DNA of 64,000 nucleotides from JAHEDT01 sp963825615 (GCA_963825615.1 CAWGTV010000003.1:310001-374000); one strand, 5' to 3'. Shown: positions 1 through 8,391, counted from the stretch's first letter. Translations and numbers: made by a program. The notes: generated by a model not told the origin, from the letters alone.

Positions 1-1
1 C

Positions 2-1435
2 ATGATCGACGGACTCTTTACCACGGTCACCAACGTCGACTTTGACCCGGCCGCCGTCGCCAAGTTTGTCGCCGAAGGCGTCCGCCTGCGTGACAAGGCC
101 AGGAAACTGGCCGGCGACTTCGCCGGCAAGGTCCCCGCCGCAGCCCAGGACTGGAAACTGCCCGCCACCCTGGCCGAACAGGTCAAACTGGGTGAGCTGC
201 ACGGCGTCAAGGATTACAGCGTCGATGCCGACATCCATTCGGTGCGCGAAATCACCATGTACGGCCTCAAGGGTTATGCGGCCTATGCCGACCATGCCCG
301 CATCCTCGGCAAGGAATCCGATGAAATCTACGCCTTCACCCACAAGGCGCTGGCCGCGCAACTCGACGACAGTCTCGACCTGATGGCCAATGTCGGCCTG
401 GCCCTAGAAGCAGGCCGCATCAATTACGTCACCATGGAGCTGCTCAACCAGGCCCACGTCGAAGCTTACGGCCATCCGGTGCCGACCCCGGTGCAGCTTG
501 GCACCAAAGCCGGCAAGGCGATCCTGGTGTCCGGTCATGACCTCAAGTTCCTCGAAGAACTTCTCAAACAGACGGAAGGGACCGGCATCAACATCTACAC
601 CCACGGCGAAATGCTTCCTGCCCACGGCTACCCGGGGCTGAAAAAGTACGCTCACCTGGTCGGCAACTTCGGCGGCGCATGGCAGGACCAGCACAAGGAG
701 TTCGCCGAATTCCCGGGAGCTATCATCTTCAACACCAACTGCATCCAGAAGCCGGCCGACAGCTACAAGGACCGCCTGTTCACCTGGGGCCTGGTGCAGT
801 GGCCCGGCGTCAAACATGTCGAGGGGTGGGATTTCAGCGCGGTGATCAAGAAAGCCCAGGAGTGTGCAGCCCTGCCCGAAAACCCGGGTCAGGAGATCCT
901 CACCGGCTTCGGCCACAACGCCATTCTCGGCGTCGCCGATAAGGTCATCGAAGGCGTCAAGGCGGGTGCGATCAAGCACTTCTTCCTGGTCGGCGGCTGC
1001 GACGGCGCCAAATCGGGGCGCAACTACTACACCGAGTTTGCCGAAAAAGCACCGAAGGATACCGTGATCCTGACTTTGGCCTGCGGCAAGTTCCGTTTCA
1101 ACAAGCTTGACCTTGGCGATATCGGCGGCATCCCGCGCCTGCTCGACGTCGGTCAATGCAACGATGCCTACAGCGCCATCCAGGTTGCCGTCGCTCTGGC
1201 AGGAGCATTCGAGTGCGGCGTCAACGACCTGCCCCTATCCATGGTGCTCTCCTGGTACGAGCAGAAGGCCGTGGCGATTCTGCTAACCCTGCTCCACCTC
1301 GGCATCAAGAACATCAAACTCGGCCCAACACTTCCGGCGTTCATTACACCTAACGTGCTCAACTTCCTGGTCGAGAAATACAATATCGGCCCGATCACGA
1401 CCGCCGAAGCAGACCTCAAACAGATCCTCGGCTGA
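2..1435 (+). CDS. hcp: hydroxylamine reductase / hybrid-cluster protein, 3' part
   Basis: Hybrid-cluster protein (Hcp/Prismane family), a cytoplasmic Fe-S-O protein linked to hydroxylamine and nitric oxide/nitrosative stress metabolism. About 477 C-terminal residues are present. The family is usually near 540-550 residues, so the N-terminus with its cubane-cluster cysteines lies before the window and the first Met here is internal. The hybrid-cluster ligands are visible in order: His and Glu in 'YTHGEMLPAHG' (about nt 600), Cys in 'NTNCIQKP' (740), 'GGCDG' (1000), 'LACGKFRFN' (1080) and 'GQCNDAYSA' (1156), then Glu/Lys in 'WYEQKA' (1257). All expected ligands are retained, so the enzyme looks functional. 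A strong hairpin terminator follows the stop by 18 bases. Confidence 0.95.
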   Translation: MIDGLFTTVTNVDFDPAAVAKFVAEGVRLRDKARKLAGDFAGKVPAAAQDWKLPATLAEQVKLGELHGVKDYSVDADIHSVREITMYGLKGYAAYADHARILGKESDEIYAFTHKALAAQLDDSLDLMANVGLALEAGRINYVTMELLNQAHVEAYGHPVPTPVQLGTKAGKAILVSGHDLKFLEELLKQTEGTGINIYTHGEMLPAHGYPGLKKYAHLVGNFGGAWQDQHKEFAEFPGAIIFNTNCIQKPADSYKDRLFTWGLVQWPGVKHVEGWDFSAVIKKAQECAALPENPGQEILTGFGHNAILGVADKVIEGVKAGAIKHFFLVGGCDGAKSGRNYYTEFAEKAPKDTVILTLACGKFRFNKLDLGDIGGIPRLLDVGQCNDAYSAIQVAVALAGAFECGVNDLPLSMVLSWYEQKAVAILLTLLHLGIKNIKLGPTLPAFITPNVLNFLVEKYNIGPITTAEADLKQILG

Positions 1436-1453
1436 GCAACGAATGAGTAAAAC

Positions 1454-1495
1454 AAATACAAGGGGCGGCTCTTATCTGAGCCGCCCCTTGTATTT
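1454..1495 (+). terminator. intrinsic terminator of hcp
   Basis: Perfect 18-bp inverted repeat with a 6-base loop (TTATCT). The stem has a GC-rich core and its AAATACAA/TTGTATTT ends give A-rich and T-rich flanks on the two strands. It sits just after the hcp stop codon. Confidence 0.85.
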
Positions 1496-1538
1496 ACAAC
1501 CCTCGCCTAACCCCTGGGCTCGCAACCCGAATTAGACC

Positions 1539-1567
1539 TTGCATTAATCGTATAAATTGAATATATT
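1539..1567 (+). promoter_or_regulatory. probable sigma70-type promoter for the FmdB-like gene
   Basis: TTGCAT (1539-1544) and TATATT (1562-1567) are separated by 17 bases. They lie upstream of a good ribosome-binding site (GGGAGG at about 1585) and the start codon at 1597. The position between the hcp terminator and the next gene supports it. Confidence 0.5.
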
Positions 1568-1596
1568 GAGCAATATAAATAGCGGGGAGGAAAACC

Positions 1597-1773
1597 ATGC
1601 CACTGTTCGAATATCGTTGCGCGTCGTGTGACAAGACCTTTGAAAAGCTCCTTAAAAAACAGGCCCCTGAAGTTGCCTGTCCGGTTTGCGGACAACCTGC
1701 GCACAAGGCCGTTTCTGTCTTTGCCGCTGCAGCGCCAAGTTGCAGTGCACCCTCCGGATCTGGTTTTGGCTGA
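1597..1773 (+). CDS. FmdB-family zinc-ribbon protein, 58 aa
   Basis: A short gene translating to 58 residues that starts MPLFEYRCASCDKTFEKLL. It has two CxxC pairs (C8/C11 and C28/C31), the single zinc ribbon of the FmdB/CxxC_CXXC_SSSS putative regulatory family. The Ala/Ser/Gly-rich tail after the ribbon, with one further Cys (C49), is also typical. GGGAGG lies 6 bases before the ATG and a plausible promoter precedes it. The precise role of this family is not established. It converges on the thioesterase gene, with a hairpin between them. Confidence 0.85.
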   Translation: MPLFEYRCASCDKTFEKLLKKQAPEVACPVCGQPAHKAVSVFAAAAPSCSAPSGSGFG

Positions 1774-1824
1774 AAGGCTTGATCTCCGAGCGCGTGCCGC
1801 TCGAACACAAGCCGTCACTTCTAT

Positions 1825-1856
1825 GGCGCAGGCAGGAAAAGCTTCCTGCCTGCGCC
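1825..1856. terminator. hairpin between convergent genes
   Basis: Perfect 14-bp stem (GGCGCAGGCAGGAA and its complement) with loop AAGC, lying between the FmdB-like gene and the stop codon of the thioesterase at 1860. T-tracts are weak on both sides. It is placed as a shared bidirectional terminator but could be only a stable hairpin. Confidence 0.5.
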
Positions 1857-1859
1857 GTG

Positions 1860-2276
1860 TTAATTCAGGACCTCGAATGCGGCAACCTTCTCCTGGAACT
1901 GCGAGTCAAGCCGCCGGGGCTTGCGCTTCTGGTAGTCGAAGCAAACCAGAACCGTCTCCCCCTCTGCGGTCACTTCGCCATCGCGCTCGATGCGATACGC
2001 CATGGCAAACGACGATCGGCTGATCTGGCCGATTTTGACGCCGATCACCAGTTCGTCATCAAGAAACATCTCGGCGTGATACCTGACATGCGCTTCCGGC
2101 AAGATAATGCCGCACTGACCACCGATATCGAGCTCTGAGTAGCCACCAAGATTTTTCAGGTAAGCGATGCGCGCATCCTGAAAAAAATTCAGGACTGCAG
2201 AGTTGGCGACGTGTCCACCATAATTGACGTCAACAACCCTGACTCGGTAAGGGATAGAAAAATTGAATCCTTCCAT
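1860..2276 (-). CDS. acyl-CoA thioesterase-like protein (4HBT hot-dog fold)
   Basis: About 138 residues with a single hot-dog thioesterase domain. The N-terminal signature is 'VVDVNYGGHVANSAVLNFF', the 4HBT_2/YbgC-like pattern in which the acidic residue and the GH/N positions form the acyl-CoA site. Such proteins hydrolyse acyl-CoA thioesters; the substrate cannot be told from sequence. The ATG at 2276 is chosen because AGGGAG lies 6 bases upstream; an in-frame Met nine codons earlier has no such site. It ends the minus-strand run that includes mutM. Confidence 0.75.
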   Translation of the reverse strand: MEGFNFSIPYRVRVVDVNYGGHVANSAVLNFFQDARIAYLKNLGGYSELDIGGQCGIILPEAHVRYHAEMFLDDELVIGVKIGQISRSSFAMAYRIERDGEVTAEGETVLVCFDYQKRKPRRLDSQFQEKVAAFEVLN

Positions 2277-2340
2277 AAAAAACTCCCTAAAGCAAATAAT
2301 CAAGAGGCGTGAACCTCCGCTGACCCGAAACCACCAATGA

Positions 2341-3156
2341 TCATGTCTGACACTTCATGCAGAAGAAAGTTGATCTTTGTCCGAGCCTGATCTGCGTGAT
2401 TAGAGAACCGCAGGCAGTACACGCCTCCCCTCTCCTCCCGTAGACGCGCAGCTCCTGCTTGAAATAGCCGGGTCGTCCCTGACTGTCTGCAAAATCCCGA
2501 ATCGTGGTTCCCCCGGCGCAAATAGCTTCTTCGAGAATCCCCCTGACCGCACTTACCAGCCGTTCAAAAGCAGCCTTGCTGACTTTTCCGGCCGCTCTGG
2601 CCGGGGCGATGCCTGCCCTGAACAGGGCTTCGCTGGCGTAAATATTGCCAACCCCCACGACAACCTTCGCGTCCATCAGAAACGGCTTGACGGCGACCTT
2701 GCGTCCACGGGAAAGACGGAACAGGTAAGCTGCGTTAAACCCGGGGTCGAAAGGTTCCGGCCCCAAAGCAGCCAGGCGTTCATGCTGCAGCGGTTCGCCT
2801 GCGGTCCATAAGATGGCACCGAATCGCCGGGAATCATTGTAGCGCAAGGCAGAGCCGTCCGTGAAAATAACCTCGACATGATCATGTTTGCGCCTCTCCG
2901 CGCCAGAGGAGGTAACACGCAAATGTCCCGTCATCCCCAGGTGGACGATGAGCGTACCACGATCAAAACCGAACAACAGGTATTTTGAGCGGCGCGCAAG
3001 AGTATGGAGATTCTGCCCTAGCAACTCTTCCCGAAGTTCATCAGGGACCGGCCAGCGCAAAGCAGGATTGTGTATCACGACCCGCGCAACCGTTTTATTG
3101 ACGACCAGGGGTTCGATCCCGCGACGGGTGGTTTCCACTTCTGGCAGTTCAGGCAT
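2341..3156 (-). CDS. mutM: formamidopyrimidine-DNA glycosylase
   Basis: A 271-residue Fpg/MutM base-excision glycosylase/AP lyase that removes 8-oxoguanine and formamidopyrimidines. The catalytic N-terminus is exact (MPELPEVETTRRG, Pro at position 2 after Met removal, Glu next). The beta-clamp lysine lies in 'ARRSKYLLF'. The helix-two-turn-helix 'VGNIYASEALFRAG' and the C-terminal zinc finger with two CxxC pairs ('CTACG' and 'CMKCQT') are present. The length is normal. It lies downstream of the cupin and NTF2-like genes on the same strand with short gaps. Confidence 0.97.
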   Translation of the reverse strand: MPELPEVETTRRGIEPLVVNKTVARVVIHNPALRWPVPDELREELLGQNLHTLARRSKYLLFGFDRGTLIVHLGMTGHLRVTSSGAERRKHDHVEVIFTDGSALRYNDSRRFGAILWTAGEPLQHERLAALGPEPFDPGFNAAYLFRLSRGRKVAVKPFLMDAKVVVGVGNIYASEALFRAGIAPARAAGKVSKAAFERLVSAVRGILEEAICAGGTTIRDFADSQGRPGYFKQELRVYGRRGEACTACGSLITQIRLGQRSTFFCMKCQT

Positions 3157-3201
3157 ACGAAAACGGGGCGAAGGCCGCGGGCTGCGGAATGCAATAAACC
3201 A

Positions 3202-3681
3202 TCAGTGACATCCTTGGGTGACTATCTTGACCAGGCCGGCAAGGTAGTTTTGCGCTTCCGGAGTTCCTTCAGCAGGGGCCCAGGGGGCAAAATCCTTGTC
3301 GGACAGGGCAACATAAGGACCGGGTTTCGTCTCAAAAAAGACGCTGCCGGCTTCCAGTGCCAGCAAACTGTGCCAGATGCCTGCAGGCAGGTCGATTGCG
3401 ACCACGTCACACCCGTCCCCGAACGGCACGATCGAAGCAATATCGCCAGCGTCCGTGAACGTCACCAGGAGGAACTTTCCACGGATCGCCATGAAACACT
3501 CCGGCTTGGGCGGATTCAGGTGCCGGTGAGGATGGATGTAGGTGCCAGGCTCCATGGCGTTGAACAGCCGCTGGCAGGGGTCCGCATATTCATCATGCAG
3601 GTTGAGATTTTTGCGCAGCCGCGCCGATTCGGCAGCGGCTCGGCTCAACTGATCGAGGCTATCCTGGGTGACGATTTTCAT
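3202..3681 (-). CDS. WbuC-family cupin metalloprotein
   Basis: About 159 residues with a cupin fold resembling the WbuC family. The metal-site motif 'HPHRHLNPPKPECFM' supplies His-x-His and Glu ligands, followed by 'GIWHSLLALEAGSVFFE'. Family members are often found in O-antigen clusters, but the reaction is unknown. The ATG at 3681 follows AGGAGCAAGG, so the 19 upstream in-frame codons are probably not translated. It is closely spaced with the NTF2-like gene before it and mutM after it. Confidence 0.7.
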   Translation of the reverse strand: MKIVTQDSLDQLSRAAAESARLRKNLNLHDEYADPCQRLFNAMEPGTYIHPHRHLNPPKPECFMAIRGKFLLVTFTDAGDIASIVPFGDGCDVVAIDLPAGIWHSLLALEAGSVFFETKPGPYVALSDKDFAPWAPAEGTPEAQNYLAGLVKIVTQGCH

Positions 3682-3697
3682 CCTTGCTCCTGTCACC

Positions 3698-4135
3698 TCA
3701 GAAAATCGTCGCCGGATCAAGCTTGGCGAAATCAGCAAAGCTCAACGCGCGAGGGTCTTCGGGGAAATCTTCAGCGCTCATTTTCTGGCCGCGATGATAA
3801 CGCCAGGCACCACCTTCACGACGCAGCCAGGCAAGTTCTGCGTAGCGTTGTTCATCTCCGTGGACTTTCATCTGCATAAGGAAAACAACCTGTGCTTCCT
3901 GGACACAGACCTTTTCTGCGAGAACCTGGCAGCTCAGAATCTGGTAATCCTGCCCGAGGCTCGCCTTGCCAAACTGCAGATATTCCTCCCTCGCAACGAA
4001 CTGGCGGCGAAAACTTGACCCCGAATGATAGGAATCGAAGATAAAACCGAAATTGCCGCTGCAGAAGGCCTGGCTGCGGGCCAAGATGAGTTCGGCAGGT
4101 GTACCAGAGTGCCCACTGGCATTCATGACAACCAT
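3698..4135 (-). CDS. YchJ-like NTF2-fold protein
   Basis: About 145 residues resembling the middle domain of YchJ/UPF0225 proteins. The pattern 'ARSQAFCSGNFGFIFDSYH' corresponds to the 'RSRYxAY...DYLxxTWH' region, and a WLRREGGAWRYHRGQKM segment closes the NTF2-like sheet. The SEC-C zinc motifs that often flank this domain in YchJ are absent. The start is uncertain between Met1 and Met4; neither has a strong ribosome-binding site. Function unknown. It lies between an orphan ABC permease gene and the cupin gene. Confidence 0.6.
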   Translation of the reverse strand: MVVMNASGHSGTPAELILARSQAFCSGNFGFIFDSYHSGSSFRRQFVAREEYLQFGKASLGQDYQILSCQVLAEKVCVQEAQVVFLMQMKVHGDEQRYAELAWLRREGGAWRYHRGQKMSAEDFPEDPRALSFADFAKLDPATIF

Positions 4136-4179
4136 CCACGAAAAAGACCAGTCATTAAGCTATGCCCCGTGTATGATTC

Positions 4180-5022
4180 TTAATCCCGAATGCGCGGGTC
4201 CATCGCATCGCGCACTCCCTCACCGAGGAGATTGTAGCCAAGGACCGTAACGAGGATTGCCAGACCTGGAAAAACCGACAACCACCAAGCCGTTCCCAAT
4301 GTCTGCTTGCCGGCGATCAGCATATTGCCCCAAGACGGCGTCGGCGGTTGAACGCCGATCCCGAGAAAAGAGAGGGCACTTTCCGTCAGGATGGCGCCGG
4401 CAACGCCAAGCGTTGCTGAAACGAGCACAGGTGAAATGGCGTTGGGCAGGATATGTCGGAAGATAATACGGAAATCCTGTGCGCCAATGGCGCGCGCCGC
4501 AAGGACAAAATCCCGTTCGCGTAGCGAGAGAAATTCTGCCCTTACCAGTCTCGCCACACCCATCCAACTGGTCAGGCCGATGATGATCATGATGTTCCAG
4601 ATCGAGGGTTCCAGGAATGCAATCACCGCCAAAATCAGGAAAAACGTCGGGAAACAGAGCATGATGTCGACGAAACGCATGATCAGCGCGTCGACCCAGC
4701 GCCCATAGTAACCGGCCAGGGCCCCGAGCAGAATGCCAATTGAAGTAGCAATGCCGACGGCGACGAAACCGACCAGCAGCGAGATCCTGGCGCCATAAAG
4801 AATCCTGGCCAGGACATCGCGACCCAGGTCATCGGTCCCAAGGGGGAAGTGGTAGCCTGGAGGCTGCAACCTGAGCGCGATATCTATCGCTCCGGGATCA
4901 CGGCCGACGATTGGTGCCACCAAGGCGAGAAGAAACATGGCAAGGACGATAACAGCCCCGGTCATGGCCATCTGATTGCGCCTTAAGCGATGCCAGAGAA
5001 CTTCACGAAAAAATGCCGACAT
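4180..5022 (-). CDS. peptide/nickel ABC transporter permease (DppC/OppC type), unpaired
   Basis: A 280-residue inner-membrane permease of the DppC/OppC class. It has an N-terminal membrane segment (about residues 18-38), the periplasmic 'PLGTDDLGRDVLARILYGAR' signature, several further membrane segments, and the EAA loop near residues 180-200 ('AARAIGAQDFRIIFRHILPN') that docks the ATPase. Such proteins work as heterodimers with a DppB-type partner, two ATPases and a binding protein. None of these is adjacent: upstream is an MshEN gene and downstream an NTF2-like gene. The protein itself looks intact, and partners may be encoded elsewhere. Confidence 0.88.
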   Translation of the reverse strand: MSAFFREVLWHRLRRNQMAMTGAVIVLAMFLLALVAPIVGRDPGAIDIALRLQPPGYHFPLGTDDLGRDVLARILYGARISLLVGFVAVGIATSIGILLGALAGYYGRWVDALIMRFVDIMLCFPTFFLILAVIAFLEPSIWNIMIIIGLTSWMGVARLVRAEFLSLRERDFVLAARAIGAQDFRIIFRHILPNAISPVLVSATLGVAGAILTESALSFLGIGVQPPTPSWGNMLIAGKQTLGTAWWLSVFPGLAILVTVLGYNLLGEGVRDAMDPRIRD

Positions 5023-5056
5023 TGGAGCCTCGAAAGAAGCGTTAAACTTCGGGTTA

Positions 5057-5749
5057 TTACATCAATTCGTCCAGATCCTTGTAATCGATCACACCTCTGT
5101 CGAGGAGAATCCGGACCAGGTTTTCATAGCGATTCTCGAGTTTTTTCACTGCCGACCCAGGCAAGTTTTCTGGCACGCCGAAAACCGGCTTGGCCACCGG
5201 GATGTCCGCCGGATTTTCTACCGAGCGTAGGGGCAGATGGGGGGGCGGGCTTGTTGGTTCGATAAGGTCATCCAAGGAGAAATCAAGTTCTTCCTGCTCG
5301 TCAGGCTCTTTTCTGTAATTGCTGTCAATCGCGACGCTGATCGCGTCGACAGAAGCGAGCGCAGGCTTGATGCGGCAACCGGTCATGAATTGGAGGGAGT
5401 CTGTGACCATGAAATTGGTGGGGTCGGTCATGGCAACAACCAGATGCATGGTCCCGCTGACTTCCTTTCGTTCCACAGGCAAGACATGAAACTCACGGGC
5501 TTTATTAAGCGGGATATAGGCCAGGACATCTTCCGGGATTTTGCGATCTAAAAGCTCCACCTGAGGGAGGTCAAACTGCCGTGCGAGAAAATCCTGCAGT
5601 TTGTCTTCCGTGATGTAGCCAAGCTTGATCAAGGATTCGCCGAAACGGCCACCCCAGTGCCGCTGATATGACAATGCCGAGTTCAACTGGAAATCATCTA
5701 TGATCCCGGATAGCTTGAGGATCTCACCAAGCCTGAGATTTTTGGCCAA
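5057..5749 (-). CDS. stand-alone MshEN (GspE N-terminal) domain protein
   Basis: About 230 residues. Residues 1-145 form a GspE_N/MshEN domain with the paired motifs 'RLGEILKLSGIIDDFQLNSA' and 'FGESLIKLGYITEDKLQDFL'. This two-motif arrangement is known from MshE-type proteins to bind cyclic di-GMP. No ATPase domain follows. Instead there is an acidic, Pro-rich linker and a short C-terminal helix ending 'VIDYKDLDELM'. The start is TTG at 5749, preceded 6 bases upstream by a perfect AGGAGG. It may be a c-di-GMP effector for surface or motility machinery (inference). An HD-GYP phosphodiesterase is encoded at 18.3-19.6 kb. Confidence 0.78.
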   Translation of the reverse strand: MAKNLRLGEILKLSGIIDDFQLNSALSYQRHWGGRFGESLIKLGYITEDKLQDFLARQFDLPQVELLDRKIPEDVLAYIPLNKAREFHVLPVERKEVSGTMHLVVAMTDPTNFMVTDSLQFMTGCRIKPALASVDAISVAIDSNYRKEPDEQEELDFSLDDLIEPTSPPPHLPLRSVENPADIPVAKPVFGVPENLPGSAVKKLENRYENLVRILLDRGVIDYKDLDELM

Positions 5750-5840
5750 TACAACCTCCTGGCGCGACCATTTTCCCGCGGGCTGCTCTTTGGAAATAAG
5801 TTGCCTGCCCCATAGTCTAACATAAAGATCATCCAGACAG

Positions 5841-5869
5841 GAAACGGGGCCAATGCGTGGCCCCGTTTC
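5841..5869 (-). terminator. hairpin after the OmpA-like gene
   Basis: Perfect 12-bp stem (GAAACGGGGCCA and complement) with a 5-base loop, 26 bases past the stop of the OmpA-like gene. The U-tract is weak (TTTCC), so termination strength is uncertain. Confidence 0.6.
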
Positions 5870-5894
5870 ATGAACGAAAAATTTCAGCCCCGGC

Positions 5895-6938
5895 TCAGGG
5901 TTGGATATTGATTTCCACCCGACGGTTCAGCTTGCGCCCTTCTGCGGTTGCATTGTCTGCAACCGGTTGGGCCTCCCCAAAACCGAAGGTGCTTATGCGA
6001 TCAGCGGCAACGCCATATTTATCAATCAACGCCTTGCGGACATTGTCGGCTCGCCGCTGGGACAGGCCCAGGTTGTATTCTGCCGGGCCCCGGTCATCGG
6101 CGTGTCCATTGAGGACAACCGTGTACATCGGATAATCGCCGATGAAAGCGGCAACCTTTTGCAATTCACTATAGTGGAACGGAGTAACCTGATCCTTATC
6201 GAAACCGAACAGGAGATTCACGGTCAGCGTAACGACCTCTACGACCTCTACCACCTCTTTGGCCATCATCGGTTCGGGAGCCTTTTCCTGTTTGACGACA
6301 GCAGGCGCTTGCTCGACCTCTTTGGCCACCATCGGTTCGGGAGCCTTTTCTTGCTTGGCGACAGCAGGAGAACCGCCGAACTGAAAAGTCAGCCCAACCA
6401 TAGCCTGGAAATGGTGCCGCCAATCCGGACCAGGATCAGTATTGAAATGGTCGTCAGATCGGTAGTCCAGCAGGTGGCGTGCATCGAGGCGTAAATCGAT
6501 GGACTCACCAAGGGCATACTTTACACCGGCCCCATAGTATCCGAAGACGTCTTCGTCGTTACCGTCTTTAGTATTATCATAGACCATGAGACCTGCGCCA
6601 AAGGCGAGGTAAGGGTTGAGGACGGCATCCGGCCTGAAATTATACTGGGGGCCGAGGCTGAACGTCCAGATATCGTAATCGATGTTCGCGCCACTATTGG
6701 TTTTCGTCGGAGTGTAACGCATGTCTGTCTCAATTGCCCATTCAGGAGAAATATTGTAACCGAGACCCAAGCCATAACTTGGTGCGTCATCGATATTCAT
6801 CCCCCCGTCAATAACGTGATAACCGATCATAGGCGTCAGGGTGAACGCCCCAGCTCGACGCTCGGCCATGGCATTACTCCCAATGAGTAAGAAACTGATC
6901 ATGAGCAACAGGGGAAACATAACGATTGAACGATGCAT
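5895..6938 (-). CDS. OmpA-family outer-membrane protein
   Basis: About 347 residues from the ATG at 6938, which has GAGGAGG six bases upstream; 22 earlier in-frame codons are excluded on this basis. A signal peptide with a strong hydrophobic core (residues 4-20, then 'SNAMAE') is followed by an eight-strand-type beta-barrel (about 26-190). Then comes a linker with a tandem repeat ('KQEKAPEPMVAKEV' twice) and a C-terminal OmpA peptidoglycan-binding domain ('LNGHADDRGPAEYNLGLSQR', 'NRRVEINI'). It anchors the outer membrane to peptidoglycan. The upstream leader is very AT-rich and probably holds the promoter. Confidence 0.9.
   Translation of the reverse strand: MHRSIVMFPLLLMISFLLIGSNAMAERRAGAFTLTPMIGYHVIDGGMNIDDAPSYGLGLGYNISPEWAIETDMRYTPTKTNSGANIDYDIWTFSLGPQYNFRPDAVLNPYLAFGAGLMVYDNTKDGNDEDVFGYYGAGVKYALGESIDLRLDARHLLDYRSDDHFNTDPGPDWRHHFQAMVGLTFQFGGSPAVAKQEKAPEPMVAKEVEQAPAVVKQEKAPEPMMAKEVVEVVEVVTLTVNLLFGFDKDQVTPFHYSELQKVAAFIGDYPMYTVVLNGHADDRGPAEYNLGLSQRRADNVRKALIDKYGVAADRISTFGFGEAQPVADNATAEGRKLNRRVEINIQP
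6254..6368 (-). repeat. 63-bp tandem repeat in the OmpA-like linker
   Basis: One full copy (6254-6316) and most of a second (6317-6368) of a 63-bp unit, with a few base differences. Each unit encodes 21 residues containing 'KQEKAPEPM'. The repeat is in frame, so changes in copy number would alter linker length without breaking the gene. Confidence 0.8.
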
Positions 6939-7036
6939 AGCAAACCTCCTCGAAAAAACCCAAAAAAAACACCCACAGATTACAAAAGTATTATTTACAG
7001 GCAAAACAATACTTTAATCAACTGCAAAATACCATA

Positions 7037-8371
7037 TCAACGTCGACCGATGCCAAAATATTCGAAACCTTCTCCTTTCAATCCAACCGGATCATACTGA
7101 TTACGGCCATCAAAGATGACCGGTTGTTTCATCAATTCCTTCATGGCTCGAAAATCGGGATGGCGAAACGGTTTCCATTCCGTGACCAGGGCCAGGGCAT
7201 CGACCTGTTCCAGGGCTTCATACTGGTGGCGGACAAGCGTAACGCTGCCGTCGGCAAACCATGCGGCAGGGAGTTCTTCACGGGCCGCGTCTAAAGCTTC
7301 TGGATCATAGGCCTTTACACGAGCGCCCGCGGCAAGCAGTTCGCCAAGGAGGACAATCGCCGGAGCTTCGCGGATATCGTCCGTGCCGGGTTTGAATGCC
7401 AGTCCCCATATGCCGAAAGTCAACCCGGAGAGGTCTTTGCCGAAGCGCGCCGTTATCTTGCGGAACAGCACGTGCTTCTGATCCTCGTTACGCTCGTGCA
7501 CCGCCTGCAACACATTCGACTTGTAGCCGTTTTCACTGGCGGTATGGATGAGCGCACGGACATCTTTGGGGAAACAGGACCCGCCGTAACCACAGCCAGG
7601 ATAGATAAACGAGTAGCCGATACGGCTATCGGAGCCGATGCCGAGGCGCACATTCTCCACGTCAACACCGAGACGGTCACAGAGGTTGGCGATTTCGTTC
7701 ATGAAGGAGATCTTGGTTGCCAGCATGGCGTTGCCGGCATACTTGGTCATTTCGGCGTCCTTAACCCCCATGAAAAGGATGCGGTCATGGTTCCGGCTGA
7801 AGTCCTTGTACAGCTCGCGCATGACTTCGCGGGAGCGGTCGGAAGCCACGCCAACCACAATGCGGTCCGGTTTCATGAAGTCATCCACGGCAGCCCCTTC
7901 CTTCAGGAATTCCGGGTTGCTGACCACATCGAAAGGCACGTTGGCCGTGCGCTTTTCAAGCTGTGCCTGAACAGCCGCCTTGACCTTCTCCGCAGTGCCC
8001 ACCGGGACCGTCGACTTGGTAACGACCACCGTATAGGTGGAGAGATTCATGCCGATCTCGCTGGCAACAGCCAGAACATGCTTCAGGTCGGCGGAGCCAT
8101 CCTCACCCGGAGGCGTCCCCACGGCAATGAAAATAATCTCGGCATTGACCATCGCTTCGGCGAGAGACGTGGTAAAGAGCAGACGGCCCTCTTCGTGATT
8201 ACGCAGCACGATCGGCTTGAGTCCTGGTTCATAGATCGGCATCCAGCCATCTTTGAGCCGGGCCACTTTTTCGGCATCAATGTCAACACAGGTCACACGA
8301 TGACCCATCTCGGCGAAACAAGCCCCAGTGACAAGGCCGACATATCCGGTTCCGACCACAGTAAGTTTCAT
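7037..8371 (-). CDS. ugd: UDP-glucose 6-dehydrogenase
   Basis: A 444-residue NAD-dependent dehydrogenase converting UDP-glucose to UDP-glucuronate. The N-terminal Rossmann motif 'GTGYVGLVTGACFAEMGH' is exact. The catalytic cysteine is in 'CGYGGSCFPKDVRAL', and the C-terminal UDP-binding domain has 'GLAFKPGTDDIREAPA'. Length is normal. GGAG precedes the ATG by about 8 bases. With galE directly upstream it supplies nucleotide sugars for surface polysaccharide. Confidence 0.97.
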   Translation of the reverse strand: MKLTVVGTGYVGLVTGACFAEMGHRVTCVDIDAEKVARLKDGWMPIYEPGLKPIVLRNHEEGRLLFTTSLAEAMVNAEIIFIAVGTPPGEDGSADLKHVLAVASEIGMNLSTYTVVVTKSTVPVGTAEKVKAAVQAQLEKRTANVPFDVVSNPEFLKEGAAVDDFMKPDRIVVGVASDRSREVMRELYKDFSRNHDRILFMGVKDAEMTKYAGNAMLATKISFMNEIANLCDRLGVDVENVRLGIGSDSRIGYSFIYPGCGYGGSCFPKDVRALIHTASENGYKSNVLQAVHERNEDQKHVLFRKITARFGKDLSGLTFGIWGLAFKPGTDDIREAPAIVLLGELLAAGARVKAYDPEALDAAREELPAAWFADGSVTLVRHQYEALEQVDALALVTEWKPFRHPDFRAMKELMKQPVIFDGRNQYDPVGLKGEGFEYFGIGRR

Positions 8372-8381
8372 TTCAAACTCC

Positions 8382-8391
8382 GTGACGCGTA
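8382..8391. repeat. decayed heptamer tract, ugd/galE gap
   Basis: A short GTGACGC-GTAA sequence between ugd and galE matches about one and a half units of the GNNNCGC heptamer family found elsewhere in this window. It is too short to be significant alone. Confidence 0.3.

Noticed and set aside
404..1156. 250-codon minus-strand frame inside hcp
   Set aside because: Shadow of hcp; no motifs, no ribosome-binding site, and the plus strand has all cluster ligands.
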